DNA of 12,590 nt from DRYM01 sp964526225 (GTDB lineage Archaea > Thermoproteota > Thermoprotei_A > EX4484-217-1), in the NCBI GenBank assembly GCA_964526225.1, contig CAZGLL010000036.1:1-12590 (forward strand). The letters run 5' to 3'. Of the stretch, positions 7,827 to 12,590 are shown piece after piece. Both the position numbers and the translations under genes were made by a program. Every line of letters starts with the position of its first letter. Positions within the stretch are counted from its first letter, which is position 1. The notes beneath the pieces are model-generated. The model worked only from the letters and a program-made list of their open reading frames with translations. It was not told the origin of the DNA and made no database searches.

Positions 7827-8219
7827 ATGATGATGTTTGATTCAAGCGCCATATATACTTTAATATGGTTACGTAAGCTTAAACCGCTAAAAAACGGTTA
7901 CACTATTGAACTAGCACGTTTCGAACTTGGAAACGCTATTTGGAAAGAAGCTAGTTTGAGAAAAACTATAACACTTGATAAAGCCGTTTCCTTAATAAAC
8001 ATAGTAGTTGAAGTTCTAAATAAGCTAAGGATAGTTAGTATAGGCGGATTCGAAAGCGAAATACTTAAACTATCATATGAAGAAAACTTAACATTCTACG
8101 ATGCCGCATACCTTTACGCATCCTTAAAACTAAACATACCTTTAGTAACTGAAGATAAGAAACTCTATGAGAAAGCTAAGAAATACGTTACCGTTCGAAA
8201 AGTAAAGGAAATATTATGA
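7827..8219 (+). CDS. vapC: VapC PIN-domain ribonuclease toxin
   Basis: This is a 130-residue PIN-domain protein, the normal VapC length. The expected metal-binding acidic residues are all present: D5 in MMMFDSSAIY, E33 in ARFELGNAIWKE, D92 in TFYDAAYLYAS and D110 in VTEDKKL. VapC toxins cleave specific RNAs, often tRNA or rRNA loops. Three ATG codons in a row (7827, 7830, 7833) make the exact start uncertain; all lie just past the vapB stop, with GAGGGTAG inside vapB as the ribosome site. The pair forms a typical type II operon and is the only intact module in the surrounding debris. Confidence 0.88.
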   Translation: MMMFDSSAIYTLIWLRKLKPLKNGYTIELARFELGNAIWKEASLRKTITLDKAVSLINIVVEVLNKLRIVSIGGFESEILKLSYEENLTFYDAAYLYASLKLNIPLVTEDKKLYEKAKKYVTVRKVKEIL

Positions 8220-8330
8220 AGCTGTGGAGAACAAAGAGTACTTAACAACGTTATCTTAGCATCAAGAAAAATCTGTACCCACAAATTCTTCAGACAAACA
8301 GGTTACTTTAACGAGCAAAGCGTTCCCTGT

Positions 8331-8365
8331 CTACCGTTACTTCTAAATACTTTTAGTTACGGTAG
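8331..8365. repeat. Imperfect inverted repeat flanking an AT-rich centre
   Basis: CTACCGTTACT (8331-8341) and AGTTACGGTAG (8355-8365) are inverted copies that differ at one position, separated by 13 bases rich in A/T. It could fold as a hairpin, act as a two-fold protein site, or mark an element end. It lies exactly at the left edge of the GC-rich segment. Confidence 0.55.
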
Positions 8366-8520
8366 ATGGGTCATCACGCCCTTCCCTGCCCAGCACCCCG
8401 CAGACACCATGATACTATTCTAGGCACCCACGGGGTTGGGCTGAGCGGGTGGTTCTTTCACAATACGCTATCCGTGATACAACCTATAAACTTACCCGGG
8501 GCTAGAACCAGCCCAAGCAA
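8361..8520. ncRNA. GC-rich structured non-coding segment, candidate RNA gene or element end
   Basis: Bases 8361-8460 are 60% G+C (60 of 100 by count) against roughly 40% around them, the classic signature of a structured RNA in an AT-rich thermophile. GCCCA..ACCCCG (8388-8400) pairs with CGGGGTTGGGC (8431-8441) as 11 base pairs with a two-base bulge and a 30-base loop. GGGTG (8447-8451) could pair either with CGCCC (8377-8381), extending that hairpin below an internal loop, or with CACCC (8425-8429) in its loop. A second hairpin, GGGCT-AGAACC-AGCCC, lies at 8499-8514. The overlapping open frame shows no recognisable protein. Strand is undecided. Possibilities include an H/ACA-like or other small RNA, or the GC-rich end of a lost IS200/IS605-type element; no known family was identified. 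Confidence 0.4.
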
Positions 8521-8675
8521 CCAAAAGTATTCAGAAATGATTAGAAATATCATAACATGCGAAACAGCCTATCACAAACTAATAAGTATTAGCGAAGAGC
8601 AATACTGTTTTTCTAGAAGAACTTAAGAGATTAGATAGGTGGCTTATGTTGTTTAAGGTGTAAGATGCGGGGATA

Positions 8676-8825
8676 TTGAGTACTAAACAGTATCGGGATT
8701 TTATTGCTTATCTTATGCTTTCGTTGGCGTTTACGTTGTCGGTTTTTGTATGGTTTTTGTGATGTTTCCTGGAGGATGCTGGCATATTTGGTTTTTATGG
8801 TAGTTTTCGTTAAAGGTAGATAACT
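8676..8825 (+). pseudogene. Short membrane-protein scrap with a frameshift
   Basis: From TTG 8676 a 28-codon frame reads LSTKQYRDFIAYLMLSLAF then TLSVFVWFL, one strongly hydrophobic span, preceded by GCGGGGATA. A one-base shift near 8760 would join it to CDVSWRMLAYLVFMVVFVKGR, a second hydrophobic span ending at a stop near 8823. This looks like the start of a two-span membrane protein that has lost its frame. It could also be a real single-span micropeptide. I recognise no family. Confidence 0.3.
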
Positions 8826-8829
8826 TCCG

Positions 8830-9327
8830 ATCTCAAGATGAGCATAGAAAACTTAGGAGATATAGAGCGTTAACATCTAGGGAGAACACATTTCTCATCA
8901 CTCCGAGAAATGCTGGAGACACTCCTCAAGATGAGAGATGAGCTGAAGGAGCTTGAGGAAAGATGAGTAAGCTTGAAAAACATATTACCGAAAACAGAGA
9001 AGCAAAAACAAATATGAGTTAAGAATACATTGGAAATCTCCAACACCAGATGAAATACGTAAACTGAAGGAACAAAGTGGGATTTCTAGAAAACTAGCTT
9101 CGAAAACTAAGCAACATTCCAAATGATCTACGAGAACAGCTTACATAGTTAGCAAAAGCAGTACATGGATTCTTCGTGGCTTCGGGGAAAATGTTTAAGA
9201 AAACATTAAACCTCTGCATTATATGAGCAGTTAGCTTATGGAATATGTGAAGAAGTTTTACAGTAGAATAAGAGTGTTTTCGCGGATTGCTCGTAACGAA
9301 GCTTTCATAATATACGTTTTTGAGTAA
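8830..9327 (+). pseudogene. Decayed coding region with coiled-coil remnants, family unknown
   Basis: Several short + strand frames follow one another and look protein-like, but none is longer than about 45 codons. They are MSIENLGDIER near 8840-8875; MLETLLKMRDELKELEER at 8910-8966, which ends in an ATGA overlap with MSKLEKHITENREAK; YELRIHWKSPTPDEIRKLKE near 9016-9075; NDLREQLT then LAKAVHGFFVASGKMFKKTL near 9123-9220; and MEYVKKFYSRIRVFSRIAR at 9238-9327. The charged heptad-like middle suggests a coiled coil. The simplest reading is one or two genes broken by many stops and shifts. No family was recognised, and some pieces may be chance. Confidence 0.35.
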
Positions 9328-9370
9328 AATGTGATTTCGCTAAATCCTCTCAGAATGTTTAGCAACGTTT

Positions 9371-9679
9371 TTAAAGTAGAAAACCATACCGTAAACCATC
9401 TAAAACCTCTTTTCCTACTTTGCCCCCCTTGAAAATGCTTATAAACTTTAAACTTTGCTCTGGTTATGTTGGCTCTGCTGTGTTTTATATCGCCTGATCT
9501 GGGGTTGGTGTACATTATGGGGTTTTGGATTTTGAGATTTCTAACATTGTTTTTGCGAGCTGATTGATAGTGTCTGACTCGCCTGAACATATATTGAAGG
9601 CTCCTTCCACTTTAGATTCTAGGGCTACGAGGTTTGCTTACGCTACGACTTCTACGTAAACGAAGTCTCTGGTTTGTTT
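9371..9679 (-). pseudogene. C-terminal remnant of an NAD-dependent sugar-nucleotide epimerase (GalE/RfbB-like)
   Basis: Read on the - strand, this gives an unmistakable extended-SDR epimerase order: KQTRDFVYVE (family RDFVYVEDV), ANLVALESKVEG, GAFNICSGES (family FNIGSGE), TINQLAKTMLEISKS, PIMYTNPRSGDIKHSRANIT, RAK, and finally KVGKEVLDGLRYGF before a stop at 9373-9371. Damage is plain: an in-frame TAA after VEVVA, a shift at a C4 run (9519-9522 on +) after SKTP, and a return to the first frame at a G6 run (9423-9428 on +). The N-terminal NAD-binding half is missing; sequence beyond 9680 belongs to another gene remnant. Intact members interconvert UDP- or dTDP-sugars for surface glycans. Confidence 0.8.
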
Positions 9680-9681
9680 TT

Positions 9682-9810
9682 ATGGGTGCTAGTGTAAGAG
9701 TCATGGAAGTCGATGTGTCCCACTTTTAAGCTATGATAATAAATGATGAAATAATCTATCTAGGCTCAATAAACATCTTAATAACTTTTAAGTACTACTT
9801 TCATAAATAA
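9682..9810 (+). pseudogene. Phospholipase D-superfamily (HKD motif) C-terminal scrap
   Basis: From ATG 9682 the frame reads MGASVRVMEVDVSHF, a TAA, then AMIINDEIIYLGSIN and ILITFKYYFHK to a stop at 9808. If the TAA at 9727-9729 was once AAA/AAG, the sequence is H-x-K-x4-N-x6-GS-x-N. That is the second half of an HKD active site with the usual Asp replaced by Asn. The preceding VRVMEVD matches the strand that normally leads into this motif, as in PLD-like domains of nucleases and of some helicases. Only about 40 residues remain. It abuts the epimerase remnant on the opposite strand within a few bases, so a recombination junction lies near 9680. Confidence 0.65.
9785..9792 (+). promoter_or_regulatory. 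Putative TATA box for the DUF1616 operon
   Basis: CTTTTAAG is centred near 9789. Initiation about 26 bases on would fall near 9815, leaving a leader of about 20 bases that carries the strong ribosome site at 9822-9830. The box lies inside the PLD remnant, so the operon may be using promoter sequence from that wreck. Confidence 0.35.
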
Positions 9811-9821
9811 ACCAAGGTGTT

Positions 9822-9830
9822 GGAGGGGGG
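9822..9830 (+). promoter_or_regulatory. Strong ribosome-binding site GGAGGGGGG before a TTG start
   Basis: GGAGGGGGG ends five bases before TTG 9836. No ATG competes nearby, and the encoded protein begins at once with a signal-like hydrophobic segment, so this site fixes the unusual TTG start. Confidence 0.7.
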
Positions 9831-9835
9831 TTAAA

Positions 9836-10804
9836 TTGTCTAAAGCGACTTTAACGGCCCTAGTCGCTGTTATAGTGTTTTTTGCTTTAACATTGCCTGT
9901 AGCTTACGCTTCCCCCCAAGCTAATTTGAGCGAAATACGTCATGAAATAGGTAGGTTATGTAGTGAACTTGAAAGTTTAAAACATGTTAGCTTAAACGAG
10001 GTAATTGAGAAGCTAAATAGCGTTCTAGAAACCCTTAACACATGCGGTAACCAGTGCTCACAGGAAACATTGGTGGAAGCTAAAGCGAAACTAAACAACA
10101 TACGAGCACTTATCGAAGAGTTGAAAGTTAAAGATGAAGAGCTAGGTAGGTTAGAGCTTATTAGAAACGCTGCAACAATTTCGGCTACTGTAGTATTGGC
10201 TGCTTTAGCTTATTTTTTAGGGCCAAAAACATTCTCATACCTGTGGTTTAAAGCCCGTAGAAAATTCAGGGTAAAGTTGGCTTCGAAAAAGTCGGGAAAT
10301 AAAGGTGCTAGGTGGTGGTTTCTCGACAGCGAAGTAGTGGCTGTTATTGCAGCAGTAGTTATCGTAGCTTTAGCTTTCTCCATAGCGTATACTCTTAGAG
10401 GGGACGTTGCTGAACCATTCAGTGCCCTAGGGCTCCTAGGTCCCGAGGGGAAAATAGGAAACTACCCTGAGAAAGTACATGTTGGAGAACCGGTTAAACT
10501 GCACATTTTCATTCAGAATTACGAAGGAAAACCCGTTTACTACAGAACCCTAGTTAAGGTAGGGGAAAACACAACCCTAGTTAACGAAACAACACCTGCA
10601 AACCTGGAGCCAATTAAAACATTCGACATAATCCTAAACCACGGCGAAAACGTAACACTACCTTTAACCTTAGTGTTTAACGAACCCTTAGGCAACGTTA
10701 AACTAATAATTGAACTATGGTACTACGATGCCGAAAAAGAAACATTCGTTTACAGTGGTAGGTGGAATCACCTATACTTTAAAGTGGTGGAGGAAAGTGC
10801 CTAG
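9836..10804 (+). CDS. Membrane-anchored protein with extracellular DUF1616-like domain
   Basis: This 322-residue surface protein starts at TTG behind a strong ribosome site. Residues 5-24 are a signal-like hydrophobic stretch with possible cleavage after A25 (AYA-SP). Residues 30-108 are helical and charged, probably a coiled coil, with three cysteines (C42, C70, C74). Membrane spans lie at about 112-129 and 165-187, separated by a very basic, presumably cytoplasmic, loop. Residues 190-322 resemble the soluble beta-rich part of archaeal DUF1616 proteins: LLGPEGKIGNYPEKVHVGEP and IQNYEGKPVYYRTLVKVG, with NTT and NVT glycosylation sequons. The function of DUF1616 is unknown. The stop overlaps the start of the next gene, which carries the DUF1616-like membrane part, so the two products probably form one complex. 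Confidence 0.75.
   Translation: MSKATLTALVAVIVFFALTLPVAYASPQANLSEIRHEIGRLCSELESLKHVSLNEVIEKLNSVLETLNTCGNQCSQETLVEAKAKLNNIRALIEELKVKDEELGRLELIRNAATISATVVLAALAYFLGPKTFSYLWFKARRKFRVKLASKKSGNKGARWWFLDSEVVAVIAAVVIVALAFSIAYTLRGDVAEPFSALGLLGPEGKIGNYPEKVHVGEPVKLHIFIQNYEGKPVYYRTLVKVGENTTLVNETTPANLEPIKTFDIILNHGENVTLPLTLVFNEPLGNVKLIIELWYYDAEKETFVYSGRWNHLYFKVVEESA
10786..10793 (+). promoter_or_regulatory. Ribosome-binding site GGTGGAGG deciding the second gene's GTG start
   Basis: GGTGGAGG lies three bases before GTG 10797, within the last codons of the upstream gene. It supports that GTG over the in-frame ATG at 10710, which lies deep inside the upstream reading frame. Confidence 0.6.
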
Positions 10805-11396
10805 AAAAATAAATGTCAAAGGAATAGCCAAGGACATTCTTAGGGAGAGAGGGGAACTAACAGTTGAAGAACTAGTCAACGAAATAGCTAAGCAACATCG
10901 GGTAAGCCTGTGGAATGCTTCGTTCGAAGTGCTTAGAGCATATTTGAAAGGGGAATTGGATTTGGAAGATCCAAAACCCCCCACGAGCTTCACAAAATAT
11001 GTTTTCTCAACTTACACAACATGGTTCTGGCTCCTCATAGCATTCGTAGCTTCAACACTCACAATAGTGTTCACAGTTACCGAAAACTCACCCCTAATAA
11101 TTCTAAGATACATGCTTGGAACACTCTACGTACTATACATTCCAGGAGCAGCGCTTATCGAAGCACTCTATCCCAAACATGAAGGCCTAAGCTCACTGGA
11201 AAGACTCGCACTATCAATAGGCTTAAGCTTAGCATTGGTCCCCCTAGTTGGCCTAGTCCTAAACTACACACCATGGGGCATCAGACTAACCCCAATAGCA
11301 ACATCACTAGCCACACTCTCAATCGCACTAGCAACAATAGCAGTCTACAGAAAATACCATTACCACAAGCTAAAAATAACCGGCAAAACCAGCTAA
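10797..11396 (+). CDS. DUF1616-family integral membrane protein (membrane portion)
   Basis: This is a 199-residue protein from GTG 10797, overlapping the previous gene by 8 bases. Residues of about 1-55 are helical and charged (KDILRERGELTVEELVNEIA), resembling a small winged-helix-like or regulatory cap. The rest has four membrane spans: TWFWLLIAFVASTLTIVF; ILRYMLGTLYVLYIPGAALI; RLALSIGLSLALVPLVGLVL; and TPIATSLATLSIALATIAVY. The YIPGAALIEALYP and ERLALSIGLSLALVPLVGL blocks are typical of the DUF1616 membrane half. A longer form from ATG 10710 is possible but would sit almost wholly inside the upstream gene. The usual family order is membrane part then soluble part in one chain; here they are separate genes in the opposite order. 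Confidence 0.8.
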   Translation: MPRKINVKGIAKDILRERGELTVEELVNEIAKQHRVSLWNASFEVLRAYLKGELDLEDPKPPTSFTKYVFSTYTTWFWLLIAFVASTLTIVFTVTENSPLIILRYMLGTLYVLYIPGAALIEALYPKHEGLSSLERLALSIGLSLALVPLVGLVLNYTPWGIRLTPIATSLATLSIALATIAVYRKYHYHKLKITGKTS

Positions 11397-11470
11397 AACA
11401 AACACCAAACAAGTAACAACTCCCCTCAGCCAACATAGGTGTGTACTCAAAACACTTTTCCTTAATAACA
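11397..11470 (+). other. Short intergenic gap, nothing recognised
   Basis: This A/C-rich spacer follows the DUF1616 membrane gene. No T-rich terminator or convincing TATA box is visible, so the next small gene may be read through from the same transcript. Confidence 0.3.
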
Positions 11471-11656
11471 ATGGATTACGGGGAAGCCAAATTCAAAATA
11501 ATTCTAACCCCGAGAAAGACGTTGAAAAACATTTTAGACTTATCAAGGCCTCTAGCCCAAGTATTTATTTCAACACCCGAAACAACTTTTACAATAGAAA
11601 AACCATGTGTGAAGTATGTGTTTTCTAAAGCAGGATACGATGTGGTTATGTTTTAA
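11471..11656 (+). CDS. Small hypothetical protein
   Basis: This is a 61-residue frame from ATG 11471; a GTG at 11441 would add ten residues. It reads MDYGEAKFKIILTPRKTL, then KNILDLSRPLAQVF, a Thr-rich strand region and CVKYVFSKAGYDVVMF. The composition is that of a real small alpha/beta protein, with regular codon use and no damage. I recognise no family. There is no clear ribosome site at either start, though AGGT lies just before the GTG. It sits between the DUF1616 pair and the glycosyltransferase and may share their surface role. Confidence 0.45.
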   Translation: MDYGEAKFKIILTPRKTLKNILDLSRPLAQVFISTPETTFTIEKPCVKYVFSKAGYDVVMF

Positions 11657-11659
11657 TCG

Positions 11660-11675
11660 TACTTTTTCCTTTCTA
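11660..11675 (+). terminator. T-rich putative terminator after the small gene
   Basis: TACTTTTTCCTTTCT starts four bases after the stop of the 61-residue gene. Such pyrimidine runs commonly end archaeal transcripts. The next gene has its own TATA-like box, which supports a transcript boundary here. Confidence 0.45.
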
Positions 11676-11708
11676 AAGAAATCCTTAACTAGAAAAACCA
11701 TCACTACC

Positions 11709-11716
11709 TTATATAT
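11709..11716 (+). promoter_or_regulatory. TATA-like box ahead of the 144-residue gene
   Basis: TTATATAT is the cleanest TATA match in the window. Its centre is only about 16 bases before ATG 11728, closer than the 26 or more expected for a transcript carrying that codon. Either the offset is unusual or translation begins later. Confidence 0.35.
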
Positions 11717-11727
11717 GGCAATAAAAC

Positions 11728-12162
11728 ATGACACTTCTAGCGACCGCGCTAGCTAAGGGTAGGGAGGCGTTAAAGGAGAGTCTTAGCGAGAATATTTTGA
11801 AAACCGCATTTTCCGAACTGGCTCTTCCAGAAACCATTACCGGAGAAGTTATTGGGAAATATGTTAGGAAAGCTATGAGAACAGGTGTTTGGAGAACACT
11901 TCCCAGAGAAGCTAAAGCACTCCTCCTAGTCGCCTCAAAAGTTATTAAAACCGTTAAATCCCATGTTCTATATGAAATTCTTAGAGAGCTCCTTATTAGA
12001 ATAGAGCTTTCAACACTTAAAGGTAAAGCACTATATTACGGATTAATTATTTTAGCAAGAAAGCTCGGCTCAATAACTAAAGCTCTTAAGGAAGGATACT
12101 TGGCACTACTCTACACCGGAATATCCTACCTAAATAATCCACCAATGTTCAAAATCCTTTAA
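11728..12162 (+). CDS. Hypothetical helical protein upstream of glycosyltransferase
   Basis: This is a 144-residue, basic, almost wholly helical protein starting MTLLATALAKGREALKESL. It has amphipathic helices through the middle and a C-terminal third with hydrophobic stretches (ALYYGLIILARKLG, GYLALLYTGISYL) that may sit on a membrane. No catalytic motif or known family was recognised. Its stop is two bases before the glycosyltransferase ATG, so the two are almost certainly co-transcribed and coupled. It may be an accessory or membrane-docking partner of that enzyme; this is inference from position. The start is uncertain because the TATA-like box lies unusually close. Confidence 0.6.
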   Translation: MTLLATALAKGREALKESLSENILKTAFSELALPETITGEVIGKYVRKAMRTGVWRTLPREAKALLLVASKVIKTVKSHVLYEILRELLIRIELSTLKGKALYYGLIILARKLGSITKALKEGYLALLYTGISYLNNPPMFKIL

Positions 12163-12164
12163 CC

Positions 12165-12590
12165 ATGGCAGATAAGTGCTCTCTAAAGGAAGTAACAGTA
12201 ATCATACCAACACTCAACGAAGCAGAAGCAATAGGCAAAGTTATCGACGAAATCCTAGAAGTAGGCATCCCCCCGGAAAACATCATAGTAGTTGACGGAG
12301 GAAGCACAGACGGAACAGCCGAAATAGCCAAGTCCAAAGGAGTAAAAGTCGTCCTCCAAGAAGGCAAGGGAAAAGCAGACGCCATCAAAACAGGGCTTAA
12401 ACATGTTAGAACAGAATACGCCCTAATAATGGACGGAGACTACACATACCCAGCAAAACACATACCCCAACTCCTAAAGAAAGCATGCAACGAAGAACTA
12501 GACGAAGTAATAGGCTTCAGAGCAAAAGGCAGAGAAAACATACCCCTAATCAACAGATTAGGAAACTGGATCCTCATCAAAGAATTCAAC
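12165..12590 (+). CDS. GT2 glycosyltransferase, dolichol-phosphate sugar synthase-like (3' end cut off)
   Basis: The first 142 residues are present and the frame is open at the window end. It is a GT-A fold family 2 glycosyltransferase: TVIIPTLNEAEAIGKVIDEI at the N-terminus, IIVVDGGSTDGT with D44 for nucleotide binding, GKGKADAIKTGL, and the DGD metal motif at 90-92 in LIMDGDYTYP. The closest pattern is DPM1-like enzymes that move a sugar from a nucleotide donor onto a lipid phosphate at the cytoplasmic membrane face, feeding archaeal N-glycosylation or glycolipid synthesis. The GFRAKGRENIPLINRLGN block also fits that group. The start is ATG 12165, two bases after the upstream gene. The sugar and any C-terminal membrane spans cannot be told from this part. 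Confidence 0.9.
   Translation, partial: MADKCSLKEVTVIIPTLNEAEAIGKVIDEILEVGIPPENIIVVDGGSTDGTAEIAKSKGVKVVLQEGKGKADAIKTGLKHVRTEYALIMDGDYTYPAKHIPQLLKKACNEELDEVIGFRAKGRENIPLINRLGNWILIKEFN

Noticed and set aside
8361..8515. Firm assignment of the GC-rich segment as an IS605 element end with its RNA
   Set aside because: The GC-rich hairpins are suggestive, but no transposase or TnpB remnant was found on either side, so it is kept only as one alternative.
8366..8626. An 86-codon plus-strand open frame over the GC-rich segment
   Set aside because: There is no ribosome site and no recognisable motif, the composition is odd (His/Pro-rich then Ser/Ile-rich), and the open frame is helped by high G+C. 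The folding signal explains the region better.
9258..9590. A 110-codon minus-strand open frame taken as a gene
   Set aside because: It spans the middle frame of the broken epimerase and then runs past it; conserved blocks before and after lie in another frame, so it is not a protein in its own right.
9739..9765. AATGATGA, resembling a C box of a C/D guide RNA
   Set aside because: No CTGA D box or second box pair follows at proper spacing, and the bases are explained by the PLD remnant's codons.
10710..10796. Upstream ATG extension of the DUF1616 membrane gene
   Set aside because: It would overlap the preceding gene by about 95 bases, lacks a ribosome site, and the extra residues are the shifted reading of that gene's C-terminus.

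Overview
The window looks archaeal, most likely from a thermophilic member of the Thermoproteota (Crenarchaeota). The reasons are heavy AGA/AGG, ATA and CTA codon use, several GTG and TTG starts behind short purine-rich ribosome sites, TATA-like boxes about 26-40 bases ahead of starts, HEPN-MNT and VapBC toxin-antitoxin pairs, and a DUF1616-type surface protein. Most of it is roughly 40% G+C. The lineage is inferred from gene content; no rRNA or tRNA is present to fix it.

Region 1 (1-5700) holds a complete CobN-type metal-chelatase large subunit on the + strand. Facing it tail to tail on the - strand is a single-chain partner joining a ChlI-like AAA+ ATPase to a ChlD-like vWA domain. Together they could form a two-component ATP-driven tetrapyrrole metal chelatase, most simply a cobaltochelatase.

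Region 2 (5900-6830, - strand) is a compact HEPN-MNT operon with a recognisable TATA box, a ribosome site and a 7-base overlap.

Region 3 (6940-9835) is an accessory zone made mostly of debris. In order it holds: a 5'-truncated VapB with a decayed VapC stub; the first part of a P-loop ATPase; an apparently intact VapBC pair; an inverted repeat next to an unusually GC-rich, foldable, non-coding segment; scraps of a membrane/coiled-coil reading frame; the C-terminal part of a sugar-nucleotide epimerase on the - strand, with stops and frameshifts; and, directly abutting it, a + strand scrap carrying a phospholipase-D HKD motif. None of these wrecks except the intact VapBC is likely to make a full protein.

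Region 4 (9836-12590, + strand) looks like a cell-surface or glycosylation locus. It has two overlapping genes that together contain the parts of a DUF1616 protein, with the extracellular part encoded first and the membrane part second. Two small unknown genes follow, and then the N-terminal half of a GT2 dolichol-phosphate-sugar-synthase-like glycosyltransferase cut by the window end. The epimerase wreck nearby suggests that sugar-nucleotide genes once extended leftward.

No CRISPR array, tRNA, rRNA or intact transposase was seen.
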